Positions 53,374-62,444 of a stretch of 64,000 nt of DNA are shown piece by piece. The DNA is taken from assembly GCF_003058325.1 (NCBI RefSeq), contig NZ_CP028843.1, positions 4,314,001-4,378,000 of the forward strand, read 5' to 3'. How positions within the stretch are numbered: position 1 is the stretch's first letter; every line of letters begins with the position of its first letter. The position numbers and the translations under genes are program-made. A model generated the notes under the pieces. That model was not told the origin of the DNA. It saw only the letters and a list, made by a program, of their open reading frames with translations, and did not search any database. The DNA comes from Methylobacterium currus (GTDB lineage Bacteria; Pseudomonadota; Alphaproteobacteria; Rhizobiales; Beijerinckiaceae).

Positions 53374-54210
53374 ATGCATGAGGGGGAGCGCGTGACGCGG
53401 GCGACGGAGTGCGGGACCGCCCTCAGGGTCTGGGTCGCGCGGCCGCTGCCGGCCGGGGCACGCACCGCCGAGCGCGTCGCGGGCCTCGGCCACCGGCCGC
53501 TCCTCGCCCCCGTCCTCGACCTGGCGCTCAGCGGCGCGCCGGCTCCGGAGGGCCCGTTCGACGCCCTGGTCCTGACGAGCGCGAGCGCGGTGCCGGCCCT
53601 GGCGGGCTCGCCCCTCGCGGCCCTGCCGGCCTATTGCGTCGGCGCCCGCACGGCCTCGGCCGCCCGGGCGGCGGGGCTCGGTGCCGTCCACGAGGCCGGG
53701 GGCGACGCCCTGGCCCTCGCCGACCTGATCGGCCGGACGCTTCCCCGCGGGGCGCGCCTCCTCCACGCCGCCGGGCGCGAGCGCAAGGACGAGCCGGGCG
53801 ACACGCTCGCCGCCCGCGGCTACCGGCTCACGGTCTGGGTCGCCTACGCGGCCCGGCCCCTGCCGGCCCTGCCCGAGCCGGTGGCGGAGGCGTTAGGCAA
53901 TGACAGCCTCGACGCGGCGTTGCATTATTCCCGGCGCAGCGCCGCGACGGCGCTCGGCCTCGCCCGGGCGGCGGGGCGGGAGGAGGCCTTTCGGCGCGTG
54001 GCGCATCATTGCTTGTCGGCGGACGTGGCCGCGCCCCTGGTCGCGGCCGGGATCCTGTCCCATGTCGTCGCGGTGCGGCCGGACGAGGACGCCCTGCTGG
54101 CGGGCTTACCCTCGGCCGGCCCGCGGCCCATGCCATCGGACACTCCCATGCCATCGGACAGTGACGCACAGGCGTCGCCGGCCCTTCGCCCGGGCCGGGA
54201 GCGATGCTAA
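53374..54210 (+). CDS. hemD: Uroporphyrinogen-III synthase
   Basis: A 278-residue protein from the ATG at 53374 (AAAGGGG 4 nt upstream); a GTG at 53392 with GGGGGAG upstream would remove six residues. The sequence is divergent, as usual for HemD, but the fold pattern is readable: VWVARPLPAGARTAERVAGLG, FDALVLTSASAVPALAG, YCVGARTASAARAAGLG and ALHYSRRSAATALGL. A C-terminal Pro/Ser tail is extra. In many alphaproteobacteria hemC precedes it; here tsaD is directly divergent and hemC is absent. Confidence 0.85.
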   Translation: MHEGERVTRATECGTALRVWVARPLPAGARTAERVAGLGHRPLLAPVLDLALSGAPAPEGPFDALVLTSASAVPALAGSPLAALPAYCVGARTASAARAAGLGAVHEAGGDALALADLIGRTLPRGARLLHAAGRERKDEPGDTLAARGYRLTVWVAYAARPLPALPEPVAEALGNDSLDAALHYSRRSAATALGLARAAGREEAFRRVAHHCLSADVAAPLVAAGILSHVVAVRPDEDALLAGLPSAGPRPMPSDTPMPSDSDAQASPALRPGRERC

Positions 54211-54331
54211 GGGACGATCAACCAGTGCGCGGCCCGGGCGGGATCCTGCCCCGCGGTCGCGCTCACGCCGCGCCGATCAGGCCGCCTTCCGGCGCGCCCC
54301 GGCTCGGACCCACAGGTGAGGATCTTCGGCC

Positions 54332-56731
54332 GTGACCCCATCCGACAAGGACCAGAAGGATTCGCGCAACCGTCCCGGCGGACGCGGCAGCAACCCGGCG
54401 GATGGGCCGATCATCGACCTGAAGGCCACCCGCGTCGCCGACGCGCCCAAGGCCGATTTCGGCAAGGCGGAACCCGCTAAGGCGGAGCCCGGCAAGGGCG
54501 AGCCCGCGAAGCCGGCCGAGGCGGCCAAGGACGCCGTGAAGGAGGCCGCCAGGACCGATGCACCGAAGCCCGGCGTGACGCCCCCTGCCGCCGCGAAGCC
54601 CGGCGAGCCGCCGAAGGCGGCCGAGGGGAAGCCGGGCGAGGCGCCGAAGCCCGGCCTGACCGGCGCCGCGTCCGGCCCGGCCTCGACGTCCGCCGTCGCG
54701 GCACCGAAGCCGGTCGGCGGCGCGCCCATGGGTGCCACCATGGGTGCCACCACGCCGATCGGCGCCGCGACGGCGACCACGCCCCCGAAGCCGGGCGAGG
54801 CCGTGAAGCCGACCGAGATCAAACCGGGCGACAACAAGCCCGGCGCGCCGTCCTCGACGGCGGGCGCCACCGCGGCCGCGTCCACGACGCCGTCCCCGAC
54901 CGGGGGCGCCCCGAAGCCCGCGACTGGCACCGTGGTCACGGGCCCCGGCAGCGGCCCGCTCAAGGTCGGGGATGCCAAGCCAGGAGACGTCAAGCCAGGG
55001 GACGTCGGGCCGGGTGACGGGAAGCCCGGCGCGCCGGTGACCGGCGGTCCCGGCAGCAAGCCGCCGGAGACCGCCAAGCCCCTGGACACGAAGTCGGCCG
55101 GCACCGGTGCGACGGCGGGCGCCGCCTCGGCGGGCTCGGCCCCCAACCCGGCGAGCCCGGCCGGCGCGAAGCTCTCGACGGTGCCCAAGACCGGGCCGCA
55201 ATCGACCGGGCCGCAATCGACCGGGCCGCAGGCCGGAGCGACGACCGGCGGCGCGACGGCGCCGAAGCCCGAGGGCGCCCGGCCCGCGAGCGCCATCCCG
55301 GCCACCGCTGCCCCGGCCACCGCTGCGGCCCCGCAAGCCCGGTCCGGCGCCGGTTTCGGCTCGCTGCTCGCCGCCTCGCTCCTCGGCGGCGTGGTCGGGG
55401 CGGGCCTCCTCTACGGCGCCACGACCTACGGCCCGGCCTACGGCATCAACCTGCCGAAGCCCGCCGCACCCCAGACCGATGCGCCCGGCACCGTCCCGCT
55501 GGAGCAGCGCCTGGCCGATCTCGCGCCGCGCGACAGCGTCCAGGCCCTCGACCGCCGCATCGCCTCGCTGGAGACGACGGTGCGTCCGCTGCCCGACGCG
55601 GTGCGCGCGGCCGACGACGCCGCCAAGACCGCGAGCCAGCGGGCCGACGAGGCCCTGCGCAAGGCCGAGGCGGCGCCCGCATCGGCCTCTCAGCCTGCCA
55701 CAGGTCAGGCGGTGCCCGCGACCCAGGCCCCGACGCAGGCGCCCAGTGCCGGCATCGACCCGGCCCGCCTCCAGGGCATCGAGAAGCAGCTCGCCGACCT
55801 CCAGGGCCGGGCAGGCGGCGGCGATGCGGGCCTGCGCCAGCGGGTCGACGGCCTCGCCCAGGCGGTGACGGCGCTCCAGGGCCGCGGCGACGGGGCCGAC
55901 CTGCGCGGGCGCCTCGACGGGCTCGACAAGGGTCTGAAGGCGCTCCAGGCCGATCTCGGCACCCGCGCGGCGGCCGAGGAACAGGCCGGCAAGGCGCTCG
56001 GCCAGCGTCTCGACGAGCTGCGGCAGGCGCTCGACGGCCGGGCCAAGGCCGCCGACCAGCGCTTCGACGCGCTCCAGCAATCGGCCGAGGCCCGCACCAA
56101 GACCGTGGACCAACGCCTCGCCGACCTCGCCAAGGCGGTCGAGGGCCGGGCCGAGGCGAGCACCGTCCAGGCGGCGCTCCGGGTGGTGGCGTCCGACCGG
56201 ATCGCCAGCGCGCTCGCCTCCGGCGCGCCCTATGCCGACGCGCTCGCGACCCTGAAGCAGCTCGATCCCGGCCAGGCCGGGGCGCTGGCACCGCTGGAGC
56301 CCTTCGCCCAGAGCGGAGCGCCGACCGCCGCGTCGCTCGCCCAGAGCTTCCAGCCCGTCGCCGCCAAGCTGAACGCGGCGGCGCTCGCCGCCCGGCAGCG
56401 GGCGGTGGCCGAGCGCGGCAGCATCACCGACCGGCTGGCCAGCATGGCCGAGTCGATCGTCTCGGTGCGCAAGGTCGGGAGCGAGGGCGCGGCCCCGCCG
56501 GCGAGCAACACCGCCGATCCGACCGAGGCCGGAATCGCCAGGATCCAGGACGCGTTGTCCCGCGGCGCGGTGGCGGAGGCGGCGCAAGCCTTCGACGCCC
56601 TGCCGGAGCAGGCCCGTCAGGAGGCCGGGGAGTTCGGCCAGCGCCTGAAGGCCCGCGCGGCGGCCGGCGAGGCCGCCCGGGCGCGGCTCTCCGCGTCCTT
56701 CGCGGCCCTCCAGGGGCCGGCGACCCGCTGA
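54332..56731 (+). CDS. Mitofilin-like / COG4223 family membrane protein
   Basis: A 799-residue protein from a GTG at 54332 (GTGAGGA about 10 nt upstream). Residues 1-340 are low-complexity Pro/Ala/Gly/Lys with KPGD/KPGE and PQSTG repeats, including a 15-bp DNA tandem at 55190-55230. One membrane span lies at about 341-367 (GFGSLLAASLLGGVVGAGLL). A long coiled-coil follows (RLDGLDKGLKALQADLG, AKAADQRFDALQQSAEARTK) and a helical C-terminal domain. Its place between hemD and hemY is the conserved position of the alphaproteobacterial relative of mitochondrial Mic60, implicated in membrane shaping; the heme link is by neighbourhood. Confidence 0.85.
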   Translation: MTPSDKDQKDSRNRPGGRGSNPADGPIIDLKATRVADAPKADFGKAEPAKAEPGKGEPAKPAEAAKDAVKEAARTDAPKPGVTPPAAAKPGEPPKAAEGKPGEAPKPGLTGAASGPASTSAVAAPKPVGGAPMGATMGATTPIGAATATTPPKPGEAVKPTEIKPGDNKPGAPSSTAGATAAASTTPSPTGGAPKPATGTVVTGPGSGPLKVGDAKPGDVKPGDVGPGDGKPGAPVTGGPGSKPPETAKPLDTKSAGTGATAGAASAGSAPNPASPAGAKLSTVPKTGPQSTGPQSTGPQAGATTGGATAPKPEGARPASAIPATAAPATAAAPQARSGAGFGSLLAASLLGGVVGAGLLYGATTYGPAYGINLPKPAAPQTDAPGTVPLEQRLADLAPRDSVQALDRRIASLETTVRPLPDAVRAADDAAKTASQRADEALRKAEAAPASASQPATGQAVPATQAPTQAPSAGIDPARLQGIEKQLADLQGRAGGGDAGLRQRVDGLAQAVTALQGRGDGADLRGRLDGLDKGLKALQADLGTRAAAEEQAGKALGQRLDELRQALDGRAKAADQRFDALQQSAEARTKTVDQRLADLAKAVEGRAEASTVQAALRVVASDRIASALASGAPYADALATLKQLDPGQAGALAPLEPFAQSGAPTAASLAQSFQPVAAKLNAAALAARQRAVAERGSITDRLASMAESIVSVRKVGSEGAAPPASNTADPTEAGIARIQDALSRGAVAEAAQAFDALPEQARQEAGEFGQRLKARAAAGEAARARLSASFAALQGPATR

Positions 56732-56866
56732 TGCTCGGAATGCGGCCGCCCGCCCGGGCGGCGACGCGGTCGCCCAGCCGGGCGGCCGCCGTGATGTCCC
56801 GGGGCGCGCTCGACGCCCCCTCGCGCGCCCGATGCGGCAGCGCGGCTTTCTGGAGTTGATGGACCG

Positions 56867-58339
56867 ATGTGGCGCGCACTCGCCTTCCTGGCTCTCCTCG
56901 CCATCGCCGCCTTCGGGGCAGTCTGGCTCGCCGACCGGCCCGGCGTGGTCACCGTGACCTGGGGCGGCTACGAGGTCGCGACCAGCCTCGCCGCGGCGCT
57001 CGTCGGCGTGATGGTGCTGGCGGTGGTCCTCGGCTTCGCCTGGGCCTTCTTCCGCGGCATCCTGCACCTGCCCGAGCGGCTGACCCTGTCGAGCCGGCGC
57101 CGGCGTCAGGCCCGGGGCTACAACGCGCTCTCGCGCGGCATGGTGGCGGTGGGCTCCGGCGACCCGATCGCGGCGCGCCGGCACGCCGGCGAGGCCGAGC
57201 GCCTGCTCGGCGCCGAGCCGCTCGCCCTCCTGCTGACCGCCCAGGCCGCCCAGATCTCCGGCGACCGCGCCGGGGCCGAGCGCGCCTTCCGCCGCATGGT
57301 CGACGATCCAGAGACCCGGGTGCTCGGCCTGCGCGGCCTGTTCGTCGAGGCAAGGCGCCAGGACGACGAGGCCTCGGCCCGCGCCTATGCGACGGAGGCT
57401 GCCCGCCTCGCCCCGAGCGTGACCTGGGCCAACGAGGCGGTGATGGAGGGCCAGTGCGCCGACCGAGACTGGTCGGGCGCCCTCGACACCGTCTCGCGCC
57501 GCGCCGCCCTCGGCCTGTCCGACAAGGCGGCGATGCGCCGCCAGCGCGCCGTGCTGCTGACCGCCAGCGCCCTCGACCTCGAGGCCGGCGATCCCGAGCG
57601 CGCCCTGGTGCAGGCCCGCGAGGCGGTGAAGCTCGCCCCGGATCTCGTTCCGGCAGCGGCGGTGGCCGGGCGTCTCTTCGCCCGCCGCGGCGACCTCAAG
57701 CGTGCCGCCAAGGTGGTCGAGGCGGCCTGGCGCGCCAACCCGCATCCCGACCTCGCCCGGGTCTATCTCGACCTGCGCACCGGTGATTCGAGCCGCGACC
57801 GGCTGGCCCGCGCCGAGACCCTGGCCCGGATCTCGTCCTGGCACCCCGAGTCGCGCTTCGCCATCGCCCGCGCCGCCCTCGACGCCCGCGAGTTCGGCCG
57901 GGCCCGCGACGTGCTGGCGCCGCTGCTGACCGACCAGCCGACCGTGCGCGCCTACGAGCTGATGGCCGAGATCGAGGAGGCCGAGCACGGTGCCCAATCC
58001 GGCAAGGCCCGCGAGTGGCAGGCCCGCGCCGCCCGCGCCCCGCGCGATCCGGCCTGGTGCGCCGATGGCCTCGTCACCAACCGCTGGGCCCCGATCTCGC
58101 CGGTGAGCGGCCGCCTCGATGCCTTCGTCTGGCAGACCCCGCCGGACCTGCTGGGTCGTGCCCCATCCGCGCACGAGCCGGAGCCCGCCGCGGCGCCGGC
58201 CTCCCTCAACGGATCAGGCCAGGCGGCGAAAGCCGGCAACGGCGCCGCCGCGGTCGGCACGATCCCGGCCGGGACCGTGACCCCGCCGGTGGCGCCGGTG
58301 CCGGTCAAGGTGCCGGAGGTGGTCGGGCCGGGGCGGTGA
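56867..58339 (+). CDS. hemY: Heme biosynthesis HemY N-terminal domain protein (TPR)
   Basis: A 490-residue protein from the ATG at 56867. Two membrane helices at about 4-24 and 40-65 enclose a short loop with DRPGVVTVTWGGYEV, the HemY_N signature. TPR-like helical repeats follow (ALLLTAQAAQISGDRAGAER, AARLAPSVTWANEAVMEGQC), with a Pro/Ala tail. Despite the name it is not protoporphyrinogen oxidase; it is a conserved membrane TPR protein of hem clusters. It is 135 bp after the mitofilin-like gene and likely the last gene of the unit. Confidence 0.88.
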   Translation: MWRALAFLALLAIAAFGAVWLADRPGVVTVTWGGYEVATSLAAALVGVMVLAVVLGFAWAFFRGILHLPERLTLSSRRRRQARGYNALSRGMVAVGSGDPIAARRHAGEAERLLGAEPLALLLTAQAAQISGDRAGAERAFRRMVDDPETRVLGLRGLFVEARRQDDEASARAYATEAARLAPSVTWANEAVMEGQCADRDWSGALDTVSRRAALGLSDKAAMRRQRAVLLTASALDLEAGDPERALVQAREAVKLAPDLVPAAAVAGRLFARRGDLKRAAKVVEAAWRANPHPDLARVYLDLRTGDSSRDRLARAETLARISSWHPESRFAIARAALDAREFGRARDVLAPLLTDQPTVRAYELMAEIEEAEHGAQSGKAREWQARAARAPRDPAWCADGLVTNRWAPISPVSGRLDAFVWQTPPDLLGRAPSAHEPEPAAAPASLNGSGQAAKAGNGAAAVGTIPAGTVTPPVAPVPVKVPEVVGPGR

Positions 58340-58397
58340 GCGCGACGCGCCTCCCCTTACGGTCGGGATCGACCCAACCGAACTGAACCCCTCCGCG

Positions 58398-58645
58398 TCA
58401 TCCCGGGGCTGCGAAAGCGGCACCCGGCATTCCATGAACGCTGACCTTCCCGGATAAAGCGGACGGCGTTCGGCCCGATCCTGCGCGCCGTCAGCGTTCA
58501 TGGATCCCGGGGTTCTCGCCAAGGCTCGCCCCGGGATGATACCGCTGCGCCTTCGAACGGACTCGTTCGAAGGCGCAGGCTAAGCCCGAATGAGCGCCGG
58601 CGCTGATGCGCCGGACTCTTTCGCATCGACGTGTCGATGCGAAAG
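58398..58645. repeat. Cluster of five inverted repeats between hemY and the peptide importer (in the 58340-58699 gap)
   Basis: Consecutive perfect inverted repeats are present. 58431-58445 pairs with 58490-58504 (15 bp, TCCATGAACGCTGAC). 58504-58512 pairs with 58529-58537 (ATCCCGGGG). 58546-58558 pairs with 58565-58577 (TGCGCCTTCGAAC). 58597-58602 pairs with 58609-58614. 58618-58630 pairs with 58633-58645 (CTTTCGCATCGAC, 2-nt spacer). A further TCATCCCGGGG at 58398 echoes the second. The flanking genes converge, so this is a terminator region built from dispersed palindromes. Confidence 0.7.
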
Positions 58646-58699
58646 CGCGATTGGGATGACACAGTGGGTGTCGGAGCCGCCGAGCCGGCGACGCCGCGC

Positions 58700-60568
58700 T
58701 CACGCCACGGCCGCCATCCCACCCGCCGGCGCCTCCCATTCCGGCCCCCAGACCTGCACCACGTGACCCGGCGAGACCTCCCGATACAGCCGCTCCGGCG
58801 GCACGTAATCGACCGGACGGATCGGGCTCTTGATCTCGTCGCTGCGCACCGCGTGGAGCTGGCGCCGGCGGCCCGGATCGGGGACCGGGACGGCGGCGAT
58901 GAGCTTCTTCGTGTAAGGATGCTGGGGCGCGCCGAAGATCGCGGCGCGGGGGCCGATCTCGACGATCTCGCCGAGATACATCACGGCGACCCGGTGGCTC
59001 ACCCGCTCCACCACCGCCATATCGTGGGAGATGAACAGGTAGGCGAGGCCGAGCGACGCCTGCAGGTCGAGCATCAGGTTCACCACCTGCGCCTTCACCG
59101 ACACGTCGAGCGCCGAGACCGATTCGTCGGCCACGATCAGGCGCGGCTCGAGTGCGAGCGTGCGGGCGATGCAGATGCGCTGGCGCTGGCCGCCGGAGAA
59201 TTCGTGCGGGAAGCGGCTCGCCATCTCGGGCTTGAGACCGACCCGGCGCAGGAGGTCGGCGGCGCGCGCGCGGGCCTCCGACCGCGAGCACAGGCGGTTG
59301 ATCAGCAGCGGCTCGGCGATGGCCGAGCCCACGCTCATGCGCGGGTCGAGGCTGGCGAAGGGATCCTGGAAGATCATCTGCATCCGCCGGCGACAGGCGC
59401 GCAGGGCCGCGGGCGAGAGGCCGAGCACGTCCTCGCCGTCGAGGAGGACCGAGCCGGCGACGGGCTCGATCAGCCGCAGCACCGAGCGGCCCGTGGTGGA
59501 CTTGCCGCAGCCCGATTCGCCGACGAGCGCCAGGGTCTCGCCCGCGCGCACCGCGAAGGAGACGTTCTCGACCGCGTGGACCCGGCCGCGCACCCGCGAC
59601 AGCAGGCCGCCGCGGATGTCGAAGCGGGTGGTCAGGCCCTTGACCTCCAGCACCGGGCGCCCGCCCTCGCGCACGGTGTCGGGCAGGGGCGGGGAGGCCT
59701 CGGGCTCGCCGGTGGCGCGGTCGACGATCTCGAAGCGGGCCGGGCGGGTCTTGCCCTGCATGGCACCGAGGCGGGGCACGGCGGCCAGCAGCGCGCGGCT
59801 GTAGGGATGGGCCGGTCGGCGGAAGATCTGCTCGGTCGCCCCGGTCTCGACGGCGCGCCCGTCGACCATCACCACGGTACGGTCGGCGATCTCGGCCACC
59901 ACCCCCATGTCGTGGGTGATGAACAGGACCGACATGCCCTCCTCCTCCTGGAGGAGCTTGATGAGGTCGAGGATCTGGGCCTGGATGGTGACGTCGAGGG
60001 CCGTGGTCGGCTCGTCGGCGATGAGGAGCTTCGGCCGGCAGGCAAGCGCCATCGCGATCATCACCCGCTGGCGCATGCCGCCGGAGAAGCGGTGCGGATA
60101 ATCGTGCACCCGCGAGGCGGCGGCCGGGATGCGGACCTTGTCGAACAGCCGTACCGTCTCGGCCTCGGCCTGCCCGCGTGACATGCCGCGGTGAAGCCGC
60201 AGCGCCTCTCCGATCTGGAAGCCGACGGTGAGCACCGGGTTCAGGCTCGTCATCGGCTCCTGGAAGATCATCGCGACGTCGTCGCCGCGGATGCGGCGCA
60301 TCTCGGCATCCGGCAGGCGCAGGAGGTCGCGGCCCTCGAGCAGCACCCGACCGCCGGTCCGGGTCGCATCGCGCGGGGTGAGCCGCATGATCGAGAGCGC
60401 GGTGACGCTTTTCCCGGAGCCCGACTCGCCCACCAGGGCAACCGTCTCCTTCGGGCCGATCTCGAACGAGACGCCGTGCACCACCGGGCGCCAGGCCTGC
60501 TCGGAGCGGAACGCGACGGTGAGGTCCTGGACCGAGAGGATCGGGGCGGTCATGATCGGGGTGGTCAT
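58700..60568 (-). CDS. Fused dual-ATPase ABC transporter protein (dipeptide/glutathione importer type)
   Basis: A 622-residue protein from the ATG at 60568 carrying two complete ABC ATPase domains in tandem. The first has Walker [10 protein letters not shown], signature [15 protein letters not shown] and Walker [13 protein letters not shown]. The second has [29 protein letters not shown] and [14 protein letters not shown], followed by an oligopeptide-type [16 protein letters not shown] tail. This is a DppD-DppF fusion, as in GsiA/YejF. It is the last gene of the importer unit; 11 bp separate it from the upstream permease gene. Confidence 0.93.
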   Translation of the reverse strand: MTTPIMTAPILSVQDLTVAFRSEQAWRPVVHGVSFEIGPKETVALVGESGSGKSVTALSIMRLTPRDATRTGGRVLLEGRDLLRLPDAEMRRIRGDDVAMIFQEPMTSLNPVLTVGFQIGEALRLHRGMSRGQAEAETVRLFDKVRIPAAASRVHDYPHRFSGGMRQRVMIAMALACRPKLLIADEPTTALDVTIQAQILDLIKLLQEEEGMSVLFITHDMGVVAEIADRTVVMVDGRAVETGATEQIFRRPAHPYSRALLAAVPRLGAMQGKTRPARFEIVDRATGEPEASPPLPDTVREGGRPVLEVKGLTTRFDIRGGLLSRVRGRVHAVENVSFAVRAGETLALVGESGCGKSTTGRSVLRLIEPVAGSVLLDGEDVLGLSPAALRACRRRMQMIFQDPFASLDPRMSVGSAIAEPLLINRLCSRSEARARAADLLRRVGLKPEMASRFPHEFSGGQRQRICIARTLALEPRLIVADESVSALDVSVKAQVVNLMLDLQASLGLAYLFISHDMAVVERVSHRVAVMYLGEIVEIGPRAAIFGAPQHPYTKKLIAAVPVPDPGRRRQLHAVRSDEIKSPIRPVDYVPPERLYREVSPGHVVQVWGPEWEAPAGGMAAVA

Positions 60569-60579
60569 GCCTGTTATCC

Positions 60580-61509
60580 TCACAGCACCCGGCGCGGATC
60601 GAGGGCGTCGCGCAGGCCGTCGCCGATGAAATTGATCGACAGGACGGTCAAAAAGATCGCAGCGCCCGGGAACAGGGCCCAGTGCGGCGCCACGTCGAGG
60701 TGGTCCTTGGCGTCGTAGAGCAGCCGGCCCCAGGTCGGGATGTCGGGCGGGAAGCCCAGTCCGAGGAACGACAGGGTCGATTCGGCGATGATGGCCGAGG
60801 ACACCTCGATCGTCGCCGCGACGATCACGGGACCCAGCGCGTTCGGCAGGATGTGGCGGGTGACGAGGTGCCAGGACGTGGCCCCCTGCGAGCGCGCCGC
60901 CTCCACGAACTCCTTCTCGCGCAAGGACAGGAACTGCGCGCGGACGAGGCGCGCCACCGGCATCCAGCGTAGGCCCCCGATCACCGCGACGATCATCACG
61001 AACACGCCGCCCTCGACCCCAAAGACCTGCTTCAGCTGGTCGCGGAACAGGTAGATGATGAGGAGCAGGAGCGGCAGCTGCGGCAGCGACAGGAAGAGGT
61101 CGGTCAGCCACATCAGCACCGGATCGAGGAACCGGCGCGACATGCCGGCGAGCGCGCCGACCACCACGCCGACGACGGTCGCCACGACCATCGCCGCGAA
61201 GCCGACGGCGAGCGAGATGCGGCCGCCATAGATCATCCGGGCGAGCAGGTCCTGGCCGAGGTCGTCCGTGCCGAGCGGGTGGGCCCAGGACGGGCCCTGG
61301 AGCGTCGCCGCGAAGTCGATCTCGTCGATCGCCACCGGCCAGACCCAGCCGCCGACGAGGACCGCCAGCACGAGGAGGCCGAGCACCCCGATGCTGACGA
61401 CCGCCAGGCGGTGGCGGCGGAAGCGCCGCCAGGTGTCCCGCCCCGAGGCCGCCGGGGCGGGGGCCGGCGCCGCCTCAGCGGTAGGAGATGCGAGGGTCGA
61501 GCCAGCCAT
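60580..61509 (-). CDS. Peptide-type ABC transporter permease (DppC/GsiD type)
   Basis: A 309-residue permease from the ATG at 61509, overlapping the preceding permease gene by 35 bp. It has an N-terminal Ala/Pro tail, then [20 protein letters not shown]. The family block [21 protein letters not shown] and the EAA loop [24 protein letters not shown] follow. It forms the channel with the DppB-type protein. Confidence 0.93.
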   Translation of the reverse strand: MAGSTLASPTAEAAPAPAPAASGRDTWRRFRRHRLAVVSIGVLGLLVLAVLVGGWVWPVAIDEIDFAATLQGPSWAHPLGTDDLGQDLLARMIYGGRISLAVGFAAMVVATVVGVVVGALAGMSRRFLDPVLMWLTDLFLSLPQLPLLLLIIYLFRDQLKQVFGVEGGVFVMIVAVIGGLRWMPVARLVRAQFLSLREKEFVEAARSQGATSWHLVTRHILPNALGPVIVAATIEVSSAIIAESTLSFLGLGFPPDIPTWGRLLYDAKDHLDVAPHWALFPGAAIFLTVLSINFIGDGLRDALDPRRVL

Positions 61510-62434
61510 AGAGGAGGTCCGCGACGAGGTTGAACAGGACGACGAGGCAGGCGAACACGAAGGTGACGGCCATCACCACCGGCGTGTCGTTGGCGAGCAT
61601 CGCGTTGATGAGGAGCGAGCCGATCCCGGGGATCCGGAAGATCTGCTCGGTCACGATGGCGCCGCCGAACACCGCCGGGATCTGGAGCGCCACGAGCGTC
61701 ACGACCGGGATCAGCGCGTTGCGGGCGATGTGCCGGACCGTGACGGTGCCGTCCGACAGGCCCTTGGCGCGGGCGGTGGTGACGTAGTCGAGGCGGGCCA
61801 CGTCGAGCACCGAGGCGCGGACGTAGCGGGTGTAGGAGGCGGCCTGGAAGAAGCCGAGCACGCAGACCGGCATGATCGCCTGCCGGACGTGCTCCCAGAC
61901 CCAGCGCCAGCCCGTCGCCGCGATGTCGGCCTGGTAGACGAAGGGCAGCCAGTCGAGGGTGAGGCTGAACAGCAGGATGAACAGGAGGCCGGTGAAGAAG
62001 GTCGGCAGGGAGAAGCCCACGAAGGCGAGCGTGTTCGCCACCTGGTCGAAGACCGAGTAGGGCCGGATCGCCGCCAGGATGCCGACAGGCACGGCGATGA
62101 GCAGGGCCAGGACCTGCGACGAGCCGACCACGAACAGGGTGGTGGGCAGGCGCTGCAGGATCAGCTCGTCGACATTGACCCGGCTGGCGAAGGAGAAGCC
62201 CCAGTCGCCCTGGAGCATCGCGGTCAGCCAGTGCAGGTAGCGCACCAGGATCGGGTCATCGAGGCCGAACTTCAACCGCAACGCCTCACGGACCTCGGGC
62301 GGCACGTTGGGGTTGGTGGCGAGCTCGCCGAAGGGATCGCCCGGCGCCAGCGCCAGCACGGTGAACAGGATGAGGCTGATCCCGAGCAGGCTCGGGATCG
62401 CGATCAGCAGGCGGCGGAGGAGATAGGCGCCCAT
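61475..62434 (-). CDS. Peptide-type ABC transporter permease (DppB/GsiC type)
   Basis: A 319-residue permease from the ATG at 62434. It starts MGAYLLRRLLIAIPSLLGIS, typical of DppB. It contains DDPILVRYLHWLTAMLQGDWG, the YTRYVRASVLDVARLDYVTTARAKGLSDGTV EAA region in shortened form, and GGAIVTEQIFRIPGIGSLL. Its start is 10 bp after the binding-protein gene, so the whole set is one operon. Confidence 0.93.
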   Translation of the reverse strand: MGAYLLRRLLIAIPSLLGISLILFTVLALAPGDPFGELATNPNVPPEVREALRLKFGLDDPILVRYLHWLTAMLQGDWGFSFASRVNVDELILQRLPTTLFVVGSSQVLALLIAVPVGILAAIRPYSVFDQVANTLAFVGFSLPTFFTGLLFILLFSLTLDWLPFVYQADIAATGWRWVWEHVRQAIMPVCVLGFFQAASYTRYVRASVLDVARLDYVTTARAKGLSDGTVTVRHIARNALIPVVTLVALQIPAVFGGAIVTEQIFRIPGIGSLLINAMLANDTPVVMAVTFVFACLVVLFNLVADLLYGWLDPRISYR

Positions 62435-62444
62435 CGGCTTTCCG

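Noticed and set aside
55190-55230. 15-bp tandem repeat considered as a CRISPR-like or regulatory array
   Set aside because: It is in frame inside the mitofilin-like gene and encodes TGPQS repeats, with no spacers.
54263-58174. A 1,303-codon minus-strand frame opposite the hem cluster
   Set aside because: Composed of low-complexity Gly/Arg/Leu sequence antisense to the mitofilin-like and hemY genes.
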